Below, one piece after another: positions 12,641 to 21,372 of a stretch of DNA of 40,829 nucleotides. The stretch is from contig NZ_VSRY01000064.1 of assembly GCF_008271805.1 (NCBI RefSeq), positions 1 through 40,829 of the forward strand. The letters are read 5' to 3'. The translations under genes were made by a program, and so were the position numbers. Below the pieces are notes generated by a model. It was not told the origin of the DNA and did no database searches. It saw only the letters and a list, made by a program, of their open reading frames with translations. This DNA comes from Streptomyces sp. TRM49041. Its GTDB lineage: Bacteria > Actinomycetota > Actinomycetes > Streptomycetales > Streptomycetaceae. Positions within the stretch are counted from its first letter, which is position 1. The number at the start of each line of letters is the position of its first letter.

Positions 12641-14503
12641 TCAACGGGCCGTGCGTCGGCCGTGCGACGGGCTTTCGTTCTCCGCGCCGTTCGGGCCTTC
12701 CTCCCGGGCCTCGTCGAGTTCGGGCGTCCCGGTGCGGTAGTCGGCGGCGTGCGTCCTTACCGGCTCGGGATCGTCGGTGGACGCCTGCTCCGGCCCGGCG
12801 GCCCGCTGTGGTTCCGGCTGCGGCCGGGGTGTCGTCGCCGCCTCCGGGGCCGGTACCGATTCCGCTTCCCGCTCCGGTTCCCCGTCCGCCCGCGGTCGCG
12901 GCTCGGGCAGGGTCCCGGGCTGTGTCCCCTGCTGCGACCGCGTGTCCGGTGTGGAGGGGAGGTCCGTGCCGCCGCCGGTGTCCGCTCCGGTCCCGGCCCC
13001 GGTCAGCCACCGCTGGGCGGGTGAACCGTCACGTAGCCGTGTGACCACGGTCGTTCCGGCGGCCGGCGAGACCGGGGCGAGCGCCAGGGCCTCGCTCCAG
13101 CGCGGGAGTACCGCGCCCTGGATGGTCAGGTCGTACCGTACGGCGGTGGCGACCGCAGGCTCGCACGCGGTGAGGACGACCGTGCCGTCGGGGCGCCCGG
13201 AATCGGGGCACAGCTGGGGTGCGGCGGCACTGCGCAGCAGCCCGTCCGGCTCGTACGTCCACAGCTGCGTCGCCGCGCCCGTACAGGCCGCGAGGGTCAG
13301 CTCCGCCCCGGCCAGGGGCCTGCCGTCGCGGATGTCGAGGCAGAGGCCGCCCGCTCCCGCGTTGCGCAGCGAGGTCCGCAGGGCGCCCTCGACCGGGTGT
13401 CCGGCCTGGGCGGGCGGCGGTGCGGGCGGCTCGGTCTCGGGCGGCGCGGGCGCGCTGTCGCTCACCGGCGAGGTGGTCGGCGGCGCCGGTTCCACCGGCG
13501 GCCGCGCCGTACCGCCGCCTCCGCTCCCCGGCCACAGGGCGGCCACGGCGGTCAGGAGCAGGAGGCCGGTCACTCCGGCACCGACGCCGGTCAGCAGCGA
13601 TCCGCCGCGGCCCCGGAGCCGCGCGGCCAGGCGGCCGCGTACGTCCCTGGAGTGCCGCCTCGCGCGGCGGCCCGAGCCGCCCGGCCCGCCGCGCGGCCGG
13701 GACCGCCCGGGGCGGGATTCGAGATAGCGGGCGGCGGCGTCGCCGAGCACCGCCTCGGCGAGCAGCAGGGAGAGCCGTCCGCCGGACTGCCGCAGCTGGT
13801 CGGCGGCGTACCGGCAGTACGCGCACCGCGCCAGGTGGAGCTGTATGTCCGGGATGAGCGGGCCGGTGCGGCGCAGCGAGATGTCCAGGAGCCGCCCGTA
13901 GTGGCGGCACTCCGCGTCGGGGGCCAGCTCGTGGTGGGCGCTCACACAGCGGGCGCGGAGCAGTTCGCGGGCGTCGTCGAGGCTCTCTGCCGCGCCGCGC
14001 GGGTCCATGGCGAGGAGGGCGGCGGGAATGGACAGCCCCTCGGCCTCGACCTCCCGGTGCCACAGCAGTACCTGGGCCGGGACGGGCAGGCTCCGAAATG
14101 CGTGGGCGACCAGTCGGCGGTTCTCGGCGGGCTCACCGGGGCGGCGAATTCCCGGGAGCATTGCGGCGACCGGGCCATTCTCGGCCCATGTGCGCAGAAC
14201 ATGAGACGCGCTCACCAAGAAATACGGCCGCAAGGCGCCCGGGGGACCGCCTTGGCCTTCCGCACGCTCTTCGGGAGCGCACAACTTTTCGAGCGCCTGC
14301 GCGAATGTCGCAGACGTGACGAGGGTCGCCGTATTCCGCGAAGGCGTGAAGAGGGACACGTAGTCGAGTACCGGCTGCCAGTGCCTGGCCATCAGCGCGG
14401 CACCGGGAAAGGGGTCCGGGCCAGGCTCTTCGGCTCCGGTGCGCAGCGCCCCGACCAGGTTCTCGTCGGAGCCCCCGGAGTTCGGCCCGTAGGGAGTCTG
14501 CAT
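12641..14503 (-). CDS. Sigma-like / zinc anti-sigma / TM / ricin-lectin fusion
   Basis: 620 residues from ATG 14503, with GGAAAG about 8 bases upstream; TTG 14527 and ATG 14518 are in-frame alternatives. Residues about 30-105 look like ECF sigma region 2 (MARHWQPVLDYVSLF, then LRPYFLVSASHVLRTWA). Residues about 125-185 look like region 4 (AHAFRSLPVPAQVLLWHREV, then LDDARELLRARC). An HxxxCxxC zinc anti-sigma motif follows (HLARCAYC, near 220). Next come a basic stretch, one membrane helix (VGAGVTGLLLLTAVAALW, near 310), a Pro-rich linker and a ricin-B domain with QLW and QRW repeats. The disordered C-terminus is Pro/Glu-rich. This resembles actinobacterial ECF groups with fused anti-sigma extensions, which may sense sugars at the surface. 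Whether the sigma part is still active is unclear. Confidence 0.72.
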   Translation of the reverse strand: MQTPYGPNSGGSDENLVGALRTGAEEPGPDPFPGAALMARHWQPVLDYVSLFTPSRNTATLVTSATFAQALEKLCAPEERAEGQGGPPGALRPYFLVSASHVLRTWAENGPVAAMLPGIRRPGEPAENRRLVAHAFRSLPVPAQVLLWHREVEAEGLSIPAALLAMDPRGAAESLDDARELLRARCVSAHHELAPDAECRHYGRLLDISLRRTGPLIPDIQLHLARCAYCRYAADQLRQSGGRLSLLLAEAVLGDAAARYLESRPGRSRPRGGPGGSGRRARRHSRDVRGRLAARLRGRGGSLLTGVGAGVTGLLLLTAVAALWPGSGGGGTARPPVEPAPPTTSPVSDSAPAPPETEPPAPPPAQAGHPVEGALRTSLRNAGAGGLCLDIRDGRPLAGAELTLAACTGAATQLWTYEPDGLLRSAAAPQLCPDSGRPDGTVVLTACEPAVATAVRYDLTIQGAVLPRWSEALALAPVSPAAGTTVVTRLRDGSPAQRWLTGAGTGADTGGGTDLPSTPDTRSQQGTQPGTLPEPRPRADGEPEREAESVPAPEAATTPRPQPEPQRAAGPEQASTDDPEPVRTHAADYRTGTPELDEAREEGPNGAENESPSHGRRTAR

Positions 14504-14730
14504 GGGGCTTCTTTCCATCCAGGACAAGGGAGGGGCGCCACTTGGTGCATACCTTCGCGGACGCTTCGTTTTACGATCGTCCGCTCAGTAGGAAAACCTG
14601 CCTGGTGGGCTGTGAGGAGCCTCACTTTTGCACAACTTCCCCTTCCGGAACAAGAGTTCCGGAGAGGGGCCCTCGGGTCGGCGTGATGTTGTCGGTGATT
14701 GTCGGCGAATGTCGGCTGGCACCGGCACGT

Positions 14731-14760
14731 GCCGGCGGGCGCCCGCCGGCGCCCGCCGGC
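14731..14760 (-). terminator. GC-rich hairpin downstream of aspartase
   Basis: GCCGGCGGGC (14731-14740) pairs with GCCCGCCGGC, present twice (14741-14750 and 14751-14760). It can therefore fold as a perfect palindrome or as a hairpin with a 10-base loop. It lies 31 bases past the aspartase stop and is its likely terminator. Confidence 0.6.
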
Positions 14761-14800
14761 GTCGGTGGGTGTCAGCGGGCGTCGGTGGGTGTCAGCGGGC
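14761..14800. repeat. 20-bp tandem repeat x2 over the aspartase stop codon
   Basis: GTCGGTGGGTGTCAGCGGGC is exactly duplicated at 14761-14780 and 14781-14800. The second copy contains the aspartase stop codon (TCA at 14792-14794), so the first is a downstream duplicate of the gene end. This is the same pattern as at the protease gene. Confidence 0.95.
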
Positions 14801-16234
14801 GTGCGGTCGGGCGAGGTTGTCCGGGTGGAGGATGCCACCGAGTTCGTCCTCGGTCAGGAGGCCCTTCTCCAGCACGAGTTCGTGGACGCTGCGGCCGGTC
14901 CGCAGGGCCTCCTGGGCGACGGCGGTGGCCTGCTCGTAGCCGATGTGCGGGTTGAGCGCTGTGGCCAGGCCGATGGAATGGGCGACGAGGTGCGCGAGGT
15001 GCTCGCGGTTCGCGGTGATGCCGGTGACGCAGCGCTCGGCGAGCGTCAGGCAGCCGGCCCGCAGGTGCGTGAGGCTCTTGAGCAGGCTGTGCGCGATGAC
15101 CGGCTCGAAGGCGTTCAGCTGGAGCTGGCCCGCCTCGGCCGCCATGGTGACGGCCATGTCGTTGCCGATGACCTCGAACGCGATCTGGTTGACCACCTCG
15201 GGGACGACCGGGTTCACCTTGCCGGGCATGATGCTCGAACCGGCCTGGACGGGCGGCAGGTTGATCTCGCCGAACCCGGCGCGCGGCCCGCAGGAGAGCA
15301 GGCGCAGGTCGTTGCAGGTCTTGGACAGTTTGACGGCGATCCGCTTGAGCACCCCGGACAGCTGCACGAACGCGCCCGCGTCCTGGGTGGCCTCGACCAG
15401 GTCGTCGGCGACGGTCAGCGGCAGCCCGGTGATCCGACGCAGATGCCGGGACGCGCGCGCCGCGTACTCGGGGTGGGCGTTGAGCCCGGTACCGATGGCC
15501 GTGCCACCGAGGTTGATCTCCCGGATCAGCTCGCACGCCTCGCCGAGCCGCTTGCGGTCCTCCTCCAGCATGACGGCGTACGTGGCGAACTCCTGCCCCA
15601 GCGTCATGGGTACGGCGTCCTGGAGCTGCGTACGCCCCATCTTGAGGACGTCCGCGAACTCCTCGGCCTTGGCGGCGAAGGCGTCGCGGAGCACCTCCAT
15701 GGCGTCGAGGAGGCGCTGGGCGGTGAAGTCGAGGGCGATCTTGACGGCTGTCGGGTAGACGTCGTTGGTGCTCTGCCCGGCGTTGACGTCCTCCAGCGGG
15801 TGCAGATGCCCGTACTCGCCCTTGGCGTGGCCGAGGAGCTCCAGCGCACGGTTGGCGACGACCTCGTTGGCGTTCATGTTGGTCGAGGTGCCCGCGCCGC
15901 CCTGGATGACGTCCACGACGAACGCGTCGTGCAGCTTGCCGCCCCGGATCTCCTCGCACGCGGCGACGATCGCGTCCGCCTTGTCCGCACCCAGCAGCCC
16001 GAGGTCCCGATTGGCCAGTGCGGCCGCCTGCTTGACACAGGCCAGTGCGGCCACCAGCTCGGGGTACGCCGAGATGGGCGTCCCGGTGATGGGGAAGTTC
16101 TCCACGGCCCGCAGGGTGTGGACCCCGTAGTAGGCGTCGGCGGGGATGTCCCGGTCACCGAGCAGATCGTGCTCGGCCCGGAAGGCGGGGGAGGGGGCAG
16201 GGGCGGGGCTGGGGTGCGAGGGCGTGTCGGCCAT
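14792..16234 (-). CDS. aspA: Aspartate ammonia-lyase (aspartase)
   Basis: 480 residues from ATG 16234; ATG 16303 in the same frame is possible but adds only a low-complexity Pro/Ser tail. Aspartase converts L-aspartate to fumarate and ammonia. The fumarase/aspartase signature GSSIMPGKVNPVV is intact. So are the substrate-contact segments GGAGTSTNMNANEV, MGRTQLQDAVPMTLGQEF and GGTAIGTGLN, and conservation begins at FRAEHDLLGDRDIPADAYYG. It lies 215 bases downstream of asparaginase on the same strand, so the pair can degrade asparagine to fumarate. Fumarate hydratases share the fold, but the TAIGTGLN context and the asparaginase neighbour favour aspartase. Confidence 0.9.
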   Translation of the reverse strand: MADTPSHPSPAPAPSPAFRAEHDLLGDRDIPADAYYGVHTLRAVENFPITGTPISAYPELVAALACVKQAAALANRDLGLLGADKADAIVAACEEIRGGKLHDAFVVDVIQGGAGTSTNMNANEVVANRALELLGHAKGEYGHLHPLEDVNAGQSTNDVYPTAVKIALDFTAQRLLDAMEVLRDAFAAKAEEFADVLKMGRTQLQDAVPMTLGQEFATYAVMLEEDRKRLGEACELIREINLGGTAIGTGLNAHPEYAARASRHLRRITGLPLTVADDLVEATQDAGAFVQLSGVLKRIAVKLSKTCNDLRLLSCGPRAGFGEINLPPVQAGSSIMPGKVNPVVPEVVNQIAFEVIGNDMAVTMAAEAGQLQLNAFEPVIAHSLLKSLTHLRAGCLTLAERCVTGITANREHLAHLVAHSIGLATALNPHIGYEQATAVAQEALRTGRSVHELVLEKGLLTEDELGGILHPDNLARPHAR

Positions 16235-16396
16235 GGCGGCGGTAGGGCTTTCTGTAGGCAGGGCGGGGCGGGGCAGGGAGGGGTGTCGGTTCGTCGCGGG
16301 CATGCGTTCCGCCGGGGCGGTGGGGCCCCTGCTCGATCGAAGCCGAGAGCTCGGGGAGGGTGGGCACAACGGACGTGCATGCCCAGGGTGTTGTGG

Positions 16397-16428
16397 GGCC
16401 GGACGGCGGGGCGGCCGGACGGCGGGGC
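16397..16428. repeat. 16-bp tandem repeat x2 between aspA and asparaginase
   Basis: GGCCGGACGGCGGGGC is duplicated exactly at 16397-16412 and 16413-16428, just beyond the asparaginase stop codon. It makes no obvious terminator hairpin. Confidence 0.85.
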
Positions 16429-16449
16429 GGCGGGTCGGTCGGCGGTGGC

Positions 16450-17454
16450 CTACGCCTCGACGAGCTCGGCAGTCACGGCCTCGCCGAGTGCGTGCCGCAG
16501 AATCCGCGTGCGCTCCTCGGACTCCGTCGCCGCGAGCAGCGCCGTCAGTACGGCGATACGCGCCTGCCCCGCCCGCAGCGTCCCGGTCGGCACGGCCCCC
16601 GCCGCGACAAGGTCGACTGCGCCGCCGTGGGTGTAGATCTGGGTGACGGGCCCGGACTGGACCCGCGTGGTCAACGCGACGAGAACACCCCGCGCGCGGG
16701 CGGCGGCGACGGCGGCGACGATCTCGGGTGTGGCGTTGCCCGCCCCGGTGGCGACAAGGACGATGCCCTGCGCGCCGGCCTCGACGGCGGCGTTGAGGAG
16801 CACCGGGTCGCCGTCGGCGTGGTGCATCACCATGTCGACGCGCGGCGGGGTGTCCGGCATGCCGGGCAGGGGCAGAGGATCGGGCCGCCGCGGGTGCCGC
16901 AGTACGGAGATCTTGCCGAACCCGATGTTGCCGATGCGGGCACCGGACGGGTCGCGGAACGCGTCGGCGTCGAGGGTCTCGGTCTTGACGGTGCCGCGCG
17001 CGGCGTGGACCTTGCCGTCGAAGGCGACCAGGACGCCGAGCCCACTGGCGCGGGAGGCGGTGAGGAGCGCGTCGTGGAGGTTGCGGGGCCCGTCGCCGTC
17101 CTCGGCGTCCAGCGGCTGCTGGGCGCCGGTGAACACGACGGGGCGCGGGTCGTCGTGGTGCAGGTCCACGAGGAAAGCCGACTCCTCCAGGGTGTCGGTG
17201 CCGTGCGTGACGACGACGCCGTCGACGCCCGGGTCGGCGAGCACCTCGTGCACGGTGCGGAGGAGGGTGAGCTGGTGCGCGGTGGTCAGCCGAGGGCTGT
17301 TCACGCTGAACAGGTCGACGACCTCGACCGTGACGCCCTCGGGCACGGCGGCGGTCGCCATGACCTCCTGTCCGTGCGCGTCTGCGGCGAACCCGGAACC
17401 CTGCCAGCGGCTGGCTATGGTCCCGCCGGTGCTGATGACGACGATCCGTCCCAC
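16450..17454 (-). CDS. ansA: L-asparaginase
   Basis: 334 residues from a GTG at 17454. This start was chosen because the family begins at GRIVVISTGGTIAS and because GAGGAAAGG lies about 10 bases upstream. The enzyme hydrolyses asparagine to aspartate and ammonia. Both catalytic threonine motifs are present: STGGTIAS (Thr12) and THGTDTLEE near residue 90. The C-terminal half has the usual GNIGFGKISVLRH and VATGAGNATPEIV segments. No signal peptide is seen, so it should be cytoplasmic. It is divergent from an Lrp/AsnC regulator and upstream of aspA. Confidence 0.9.
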   Translation of the reverse strand: MGRIVVISTGGTIASRWQGSGFAADAHGQEVMATAAVPEGVTVEVVDLFSVNSPRLTTAHQLTLLRTVHEVLADPGVDGVVVTHGTDTLEESAFLVDLHHDDPRPVVFTGAQQPLDAEDGDGPRNLHDALLTASRASGLGVLVAFDGKVHAARGTVKTETLDADAFRDPSGARIGNIGFGKISVLRHPRRPDPLPLPGMPDTPPRVDMVMHHADGDPVLLNAAVEAGAQGIVLVATGAGNATPEIVAAVAAARARGVLVALTTRVQSGPVTQIYTHGGAVDLVAAGAVPTGTLRAGQARIAVLTALLAATESEERTRILRHALGEAVTAELVEA

Positions 17455-17529
17455 GGTGTCCCGACCTTTCCTCGCGCAGGTCTGCGACGTGACATGAAAT
17501 GTTCGAACGCAATGATAGGAGACTTGTCG

Positions 17530-17586
17530 CGCAATTTGATCGCCACTTCTCCCCTGCATCCCAAGTCTGACTGGTGAATAATTGCG
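17530..17586. promoter_or_regulatory. Candidate Lrp/AsnC binding site between ansA and its regulator
   Basis: CGCAATT (17530-17536) and AATTGCG (17580-17586) are perfect inverted half-sites in the 134-base divergent intergenic region. The region is AT-richer than its surroundings. An Lrp octamer could bridge such separated sites. The second half overlaps the start of the regulator gene, which suggests autoregulation. This is inference from symmetry and position. Confidence 0.4.
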
Positions 17587-17588
17587 TC

Positions 17589-18044
17589 ATGGACGATATC
17601 GATCGCGCCATCTTGCGTGAGCTCCAGCAGGACGGCCGGCTGAGCAACCAGGAGCTGGCCCAGCGGGTGGGCCTGACGCCGTCCCCCTGTATGCGCCGCG
17701 TGCGGCAGCTGGAGCAGGACGGGGTGATCCAGGGCTACCGAGCGGTGATCGACCCGGAGGCGGTGGACCGCTCCTTCGAGGTCCTGGTCTCCATCGAGGT
17801 GAAGCGCGACCGCGAGGTGGTGGAGGCGTTCGAGGCCGCGCTCCAGGAGATCCCGGACGTCATCGAGGCGTACCGGCTCTTCGGCAGCCCCGGCTGTCTG
17901 CTCCGCATCGCGGTGGCGGACCTGCGGGCGTACGAGCGGCTGTGGATCGAGAGGCTGACCGCGCTGACCGGCGTCACGGAGGTCAACTCCCAGATCGTCA
18001 TGAAGCGCATCAAGGAGCCGCGCGGCCTGCCCGTGGGCGGCTGA
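17589..18044 (+). CDS. Lrp/AsnC family transcriptional regulator
   Basis: 151 residues. ATG 17589 was chosen over GTG 17574 because the family starts at MDDIDRAILRELQQDGR. Residues 1-60 form the AsnC HTH (SNQELAQRVGLTPSPCMRRV), and residues about 65-140 form the ligand-binding RAM domain (FEVLVSIEVKRDREVVEAFE, then DVIEAYRLFGSPGCLLRIAV). It is divergent from asparaginase and aspartase, so regulation of asparagine/aspartate catabolism in response to an amino acid is the natural inference. No Shine-Dalgarno is obvious. Confidence 0.9.
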   Translation: MDDIDRAILRELQQDGRLSNQELAQRVGLTPSPCMRRVRQLEQDGVIQGYRAVIDPEAVDRSFEVLVSIEVKRDREVVEAFEAALQEIPDVIEAYRLFGSPGCLLRIAVADLRAYERLWIERLTALTGVTEVNSQIVMKRIKEPRGLPVGG

Positions 18045-18071
18045 CACCGGGCCCCGCGCGAGCGGCAGGGG

Positions 18072-18734
18072 TCAGTTCCCGCCCCGGATGTCCCGCAGTC
18101 GGCGGTCCAGGGCCATCGACAGTTCCGCCTCCACGACGCTCTTCGCCAGGGGGCGCAGCCGGCTGACGTCCTCGTCGCGCGTGTGGGTGTGGAGCAGGTC
18201 CGTGAAGAGCTCCGCCAGGGCGTCCGTGTGGGTGCGGACCCGCCGGGCGGCCGCCAGTACCGCCGACAGGGGGACGCCCTCCTTGACGAGGGCCGCCGAG
18301 ACGTCGAGGAGGCGGCGGCTGACGTGGACGATGTCCTGGCCGTCCGTCGCGAGGTAGCCCAGGTCCAGGGCGGCGGCGAAGTTGTCGGCGGTGACCTGGT
18401 CGCCGAAGTGGTCGGCCAGCTGCTCCGGGGTGAGCCGGACCGGCTCCTCCTCCGTCGGCTCGCCGAGGCCCAGCACCTCGCCCACGTCCCGGCCGCTCTC
18501 GAAGGCGGAGGCCAGGTCCGCGATGCCGTTGAGGGTGTGGCCGCGCTCCAGCAGCGCGGCGATCGTGCGCAGCCGGGCCAGGTGCTGAGGGCCGTACCAG
18601 GCGATGCGGCCCTCGCGGCGGGGTGGCGGTATCAGGCCGCGTTCGCGGTAGAAGCGCAGCGTACGAGGGGTGATGCCGGCCTCCTCGGCCAGCTCCTCCA
18701 TGCGGTACTCACGGTCCTCGCCCTCGTTCGCCAC
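18072..18734 (-). CDS. MerR family transcriptional regulator
   Basis: 220 residues from ATG 18734. The N-terminal winged HTH is clear (YRMEELAEEAGITPRTLRFY, then RGLIPPPRREGRIAWY), followed by the long helix typical of the family (HLARLRTIAALLERGHTLNG). The C-terminal 130 residues form an effector or oligomerisation region. It has few cysteines, so it is not a classic metal or redox MerR. It is divergent from the monooxygenase operon and is the likely regulator of it. The 122-base gap holds GC-rich tracts, but I could not define a convincing operator with the usual 19-bp spacing. Confidence 0.88.
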   Translation of the reverse strand: MANEGEDREYRMEELAEEAGITPRTLRFYRERGLIPPPRREGRIAWYGPQHLARLRTIAALLERGHTLNGIADLASAFESGRDVGEVLGLGEPTEEEPVRLTPEQLADHFGDQVTADNFAAALDLGYLATDGQDIVHVSRRLLDVSAALVKEGVPLSAVLAAARRVRTHTDALAELFTDLLHTHTRDEDVSRLRPLAKSVVEAELSMALDRRLRDIRGGN

Positions 18735-18856
18735 GCCGCCAACCCTATGTCGTACCGGGGGTAACTTTTGCCTGCGAGACCCCTACCGTCGAGTAAGGAG
18801 CTGCTCTACCCTCCCGGACAGTGCCAGTGATTGCTGGCAGAGTCTTGGGAGGCGGC

Positions 18857-20476
18857 ATGAGCGAGCACGCGCGCGAACACGTACGAGTGGCGGTGATCGG
18901 GTCCGGCTTCGGCGGCCTCGGCGCCGCCGTCCGGCTGCGCCGCGAGGGGATCACCGACTTCGTCGTCCTGGAGAGGGCGGACTCCGTCGGCGGCACCTGG
19001 CGCGACAACAGCTACCCGGGCTGCGCCTGCGACGTCCCGTCGCACCTGTACTCGTTCTCCTTCGCGCCCAACCCCGACTGGCCCCGCACCTTCTCCGGGC
19101 AGCCCCACATCCGGGCCTATCTGGAGCATGTCGCCGATGTCTTCCGGCTCCGGCCCCATCTGCGGCTCCGTCACGAGGTGCTGACGGCGCGCTGGGACAC
19201 GGACGCGCTGCGCTGGGAGATCGAGACCTCGCAGGGCACCCTCACCGCCGATGTGGTCGTTTCCGCGACCGGCCCGCTCTCCGACCCCAAGATCCCCGAC
19301 ATCCCGGGCCTCGACGGTTTCCGCGCGGAGGGCGGCAAGGTCTTCCACTCCGCGCGCTGGGACCACGACTACGACCTCACCGGCCGGCGGGTCGCCATGG
19401 TCGGCACCGGCGCGTCCGCCATCCAGATCGTCCCCGCCGTCCAGCCCGAGGTCGGCCGCCTCACCCTCTTCCAGCGAACCCCGCCCTGGGTCATGCCGCG
19501 CGTGGACCGCGGTATCACCGGCGTCGAGCGATGGCTGCACCGGCAGCTGCCGTTCACCGGGAAGGCCCGCCGCGGTCTCCTGTGGGGCATCCGCGAGCTC
19601 CAGGTCGGCGCGTTCACCAAGCGGCCGGGCGAACTCGGCCTGGTCGAGTCGCTCGCCAAGGCCAACATGCACCGGGCCGTCAAGGACCCCGCCCTGCGCG
19701 CCAAGCTCACCCCGTCGTACCGCATCGGCTGCAAGCGCATCCTGCTGTCCAACGACTACTACCCGGCGCTCGCCCGGCCGAATGTCGACGTCGTCGCCTC
19801 GGGCCTCGCCGAAGTGCGCGGCCGTACCCTCGTCGCCGCCGACGGCACCGAGGCCGAGGTCGACGCGGTCGTCTTCGGTACGGGCTTCCATGTCACCGAC
19901 ATGCCCATCGCCGACCGCGTCGTCGGCGCCGGCGGCGTCACCCTCGCCGAGGCGTGGAAGGACGGCATGGAGTCGCTGCGCGGCGCCACCGCCGCCGGCT
20001 TCCCCAACTGGATGACGATCATCGGCCCCAACACCGGGCTCGGGAACTCCTCCATGATCCTCATGATCGAGTCCCAGCTGAACTACATGGCCGACTTCCT
20101 CCGCCGGCTGCGCCTGCTGGGAGACGGAGCCGCCCTCGCCCCGCGCCCGTCCGCCGTCGCCGCGTGGAACCGGCGCGTGCAGGCCCGCATGGAGCGCACG
20201 GTGTGGAAGTCCGGCGGCTGCGACAGCTGGTACCTCGACGCCAGCGGCCGCAACACCACGCTGTGGCCGGGCACGACGTCCGAGTTCCGGCGTGCCACGC
20301 GGGCCGTCGACATCGGCGAGTACGAGATCGTACGGGCGCCGGAGAAGCCCCCTGCCGAACCGGCCGAGGCCGCCGAACCGGCCGAGGCCGCCGAACCGGC
20401 CGAGTCGGCGGAGGCCGCCGCGGCCGCGAAGCCGAAGCGCGCCGCCTCGCGCGGCGAGAAGGAGGCCACGGCATGA
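18857..20476 (+). CDS. Flavin-containing / Baeyer-Villiger-type monooxygenase
   Basis: 539 residues from ATG 18857, with GGGAGG 4-9 bases upstream. FAD-binding GxGxxG is VIGSGFGGLG near residue 15, the NADPH Rossmann motif is VAMVGTGASA near 180, and GGTWRDNSYPGCACDVPSH is typical of these enzymes. KVFHSARWDHDYDL corresponds to the Baeyer-Villiger fingerprint region. Such enzymes insert one oxygen into ketones or oxidise N/S atoms; the substrate is unknown. The C-terminus has an unusual repetitive EPAEAA tail of about 35 residues ending in a basic KPKRAASRGEKE. The stop overlaps the ATG of the hydrolase gene, and the MerR gene is divergent. Confidence 0.88.
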   Translation: MSEHAREHVRVAVIGSGFGGLGAAVRLRREGITDFVVLERADSVGGTWRDNSYPGCACDVPSHLYSFSFAPNPDWPRTFSGQPHIRAYLEHVADVFRLRPHLRLRHEVLTARWDTDALRWEIETSQGTLTADVVVSATGPLSDPKIPDIPGLDGFRAEGGKVFHSARWDHDYDLTGRRVAMVGTGASAIQIVPAVQPEVGRLTLFQRTPPWVMPRVDRGITGVERWLHRQLPFTGKARRGLLWGIRELQVGAFTKRPGELGLVESLAKANMHRAVKDPALRAKLTPSYRIGCKRILLSNDYYPALARPNVDVVASGLAEVRGRTLVAADGTEAEVDAVVFGTGFHVTDMPIADRVVGAGGVTLAEAWKDGMESLRGATAAGFPNWMTIIGPNTGLGNSSMILMIESQLNYMADFLRRLRLLGDGAALAPRPSAVAAWNRRVQARMERTVWKSGGCDSWYLDASGRNTTLWPGTTSEFRRATRAVDIGEYEIVRAPEKPPAEPAEAAEPAEAAEPAESAEAAAAAKPKRAASRGEKEATA

Positions 20477-21372
20477 GCCCCTCCCCCCGGGCCCTGACCG
20501 CCGTCTCCGCCGACGGCTCACCCCTGCACGTCGAGGTGTACGGCCCCGAGGGCGCCCCGGCGGTCGTCCTCGCGCACGGCTGGACCTGCTCCACCGGCTT
20601 CTGGGCCGCCCAGGTGCGGGACCTCTCCGCCGACCACCGGGTCGTCGTCTACGACCAGCGCGGTCACGGCCGCACCGCGGCGCCCGCCGCCGGGGCGTCC
20701 GGCTACTCGACGCGCGCCCTGGCCGACGACCTGGAGGCGGTGCTGGCCGCCGCCCTCGCGCCGGACGAGAAGGCCGTGCTCGCCGGGCACTCCATGGGCG
20801 GCATGACCCTGATGGCCGCCGCCGGCCGCCCTGCCCTGCGCGCCCACGCCGCCGCGGTCCTGCTGTGCAGCACGGGCGCGTCGCGGCTGGTCGCCGAGTC
20901 CCTCGTCGTACCGATGCGCCCGGGCCGCGTACGTACCCGGCTCACCCGCGGCATCCTGGGCGCCCGCGCCCCGCTGGGCCCGGTCACGCCCGTGTCGAAG
21001 GCGATCCTCAAGTACGCCACGATGGGCCCCGGTTCGGCGGCCGACCGGGTCGCCGAGTGCGCCCGGATCGTGCACGCCTGCCCGCGCGCCGTCCGCGTCG
21101 CCTGGTCCCATGTGCTCGCCGGGCTGGACCTCGAAGCCGGCGTACGCGAACTGGCGGTGCCCACCGCGGTCGTCGCCGGCACCGCCGACCGGCTCACCCC
21201 GCCCGTCCATGCCCGCGCCCTCGCGTCCGCCCTGCCGCAGTGCGTCGGCCTCGACGAGCTGCCCGGCATCGGCCATATGACACCGGTCGAGGCGCCCGAG
21301 GCGGTCACGGCGCGGCTCCGCGACCTCGTCAGCACGTACATCCGTACCGACCAGAGGGAAGAGGCCGTATGA
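20473..21372 (+). CDS. Alpha/beta hydrolase
   Basis: 299 residues, ATG overlapping the upstream stop (ATGA). The oxyanion segment is VVLAHGWTCST, the nucleophile elbow AGHSMGGM (Ser near residue 106), the acid is probably in AGTADRLTPP, and the catalytic His is in GIGHMTP. Placed between a Baeyer-Villiger-type monooxygenase and a short-chain dehydrogenase, it could hydrolyse the ester or lactone product of the first. That route is inferred from order only. The nearby MerR regulator probably controls all three. Confidence 0.88.
   Translation: MSPSPRALTAVSADGSPLHVEVYGPEGAPAVVLAHGWTCSTGFWAAQVRDLSADHRVVVYDQRGHGRTAAPAAGASGYSTRALADDLEAVLAAALAPDEKAVLAGHSMGGMTLMAAAGRPALRAHAAAVLLCSTGASRLVAESLVVPMRPGRVRTRLTRGILGARAPLGPVTPVSKAILKYATMGPGSAADRVAECARIVHACPRAVRVAWSHVLAGLDLEAGVRELAVPTAVVAGTADRLTPPVHARALASALPQCVGLDELPGIGHMTPVEAPEAVTARLRDLVSTYIRTDQREEAV

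Noticed and set aside
14731..14750. The perfect 20-bp palindrome as a transfer origin or recombination site.
   Set aside because: It lies just past a gene end next to a duplicate arm and is adequately explained as a terminator; no relaxase or integrase gene is near.
14792..17647. A 951-codon minus-strand frame joining aspartase to a long upstream segment.
   Set aside because: Only the part from 16234 (or 16303) to 14792 is aspartase. The upstream part is an out-of-frame shadow of asparaginase, rich in Arg, His and Pro, with no family features.
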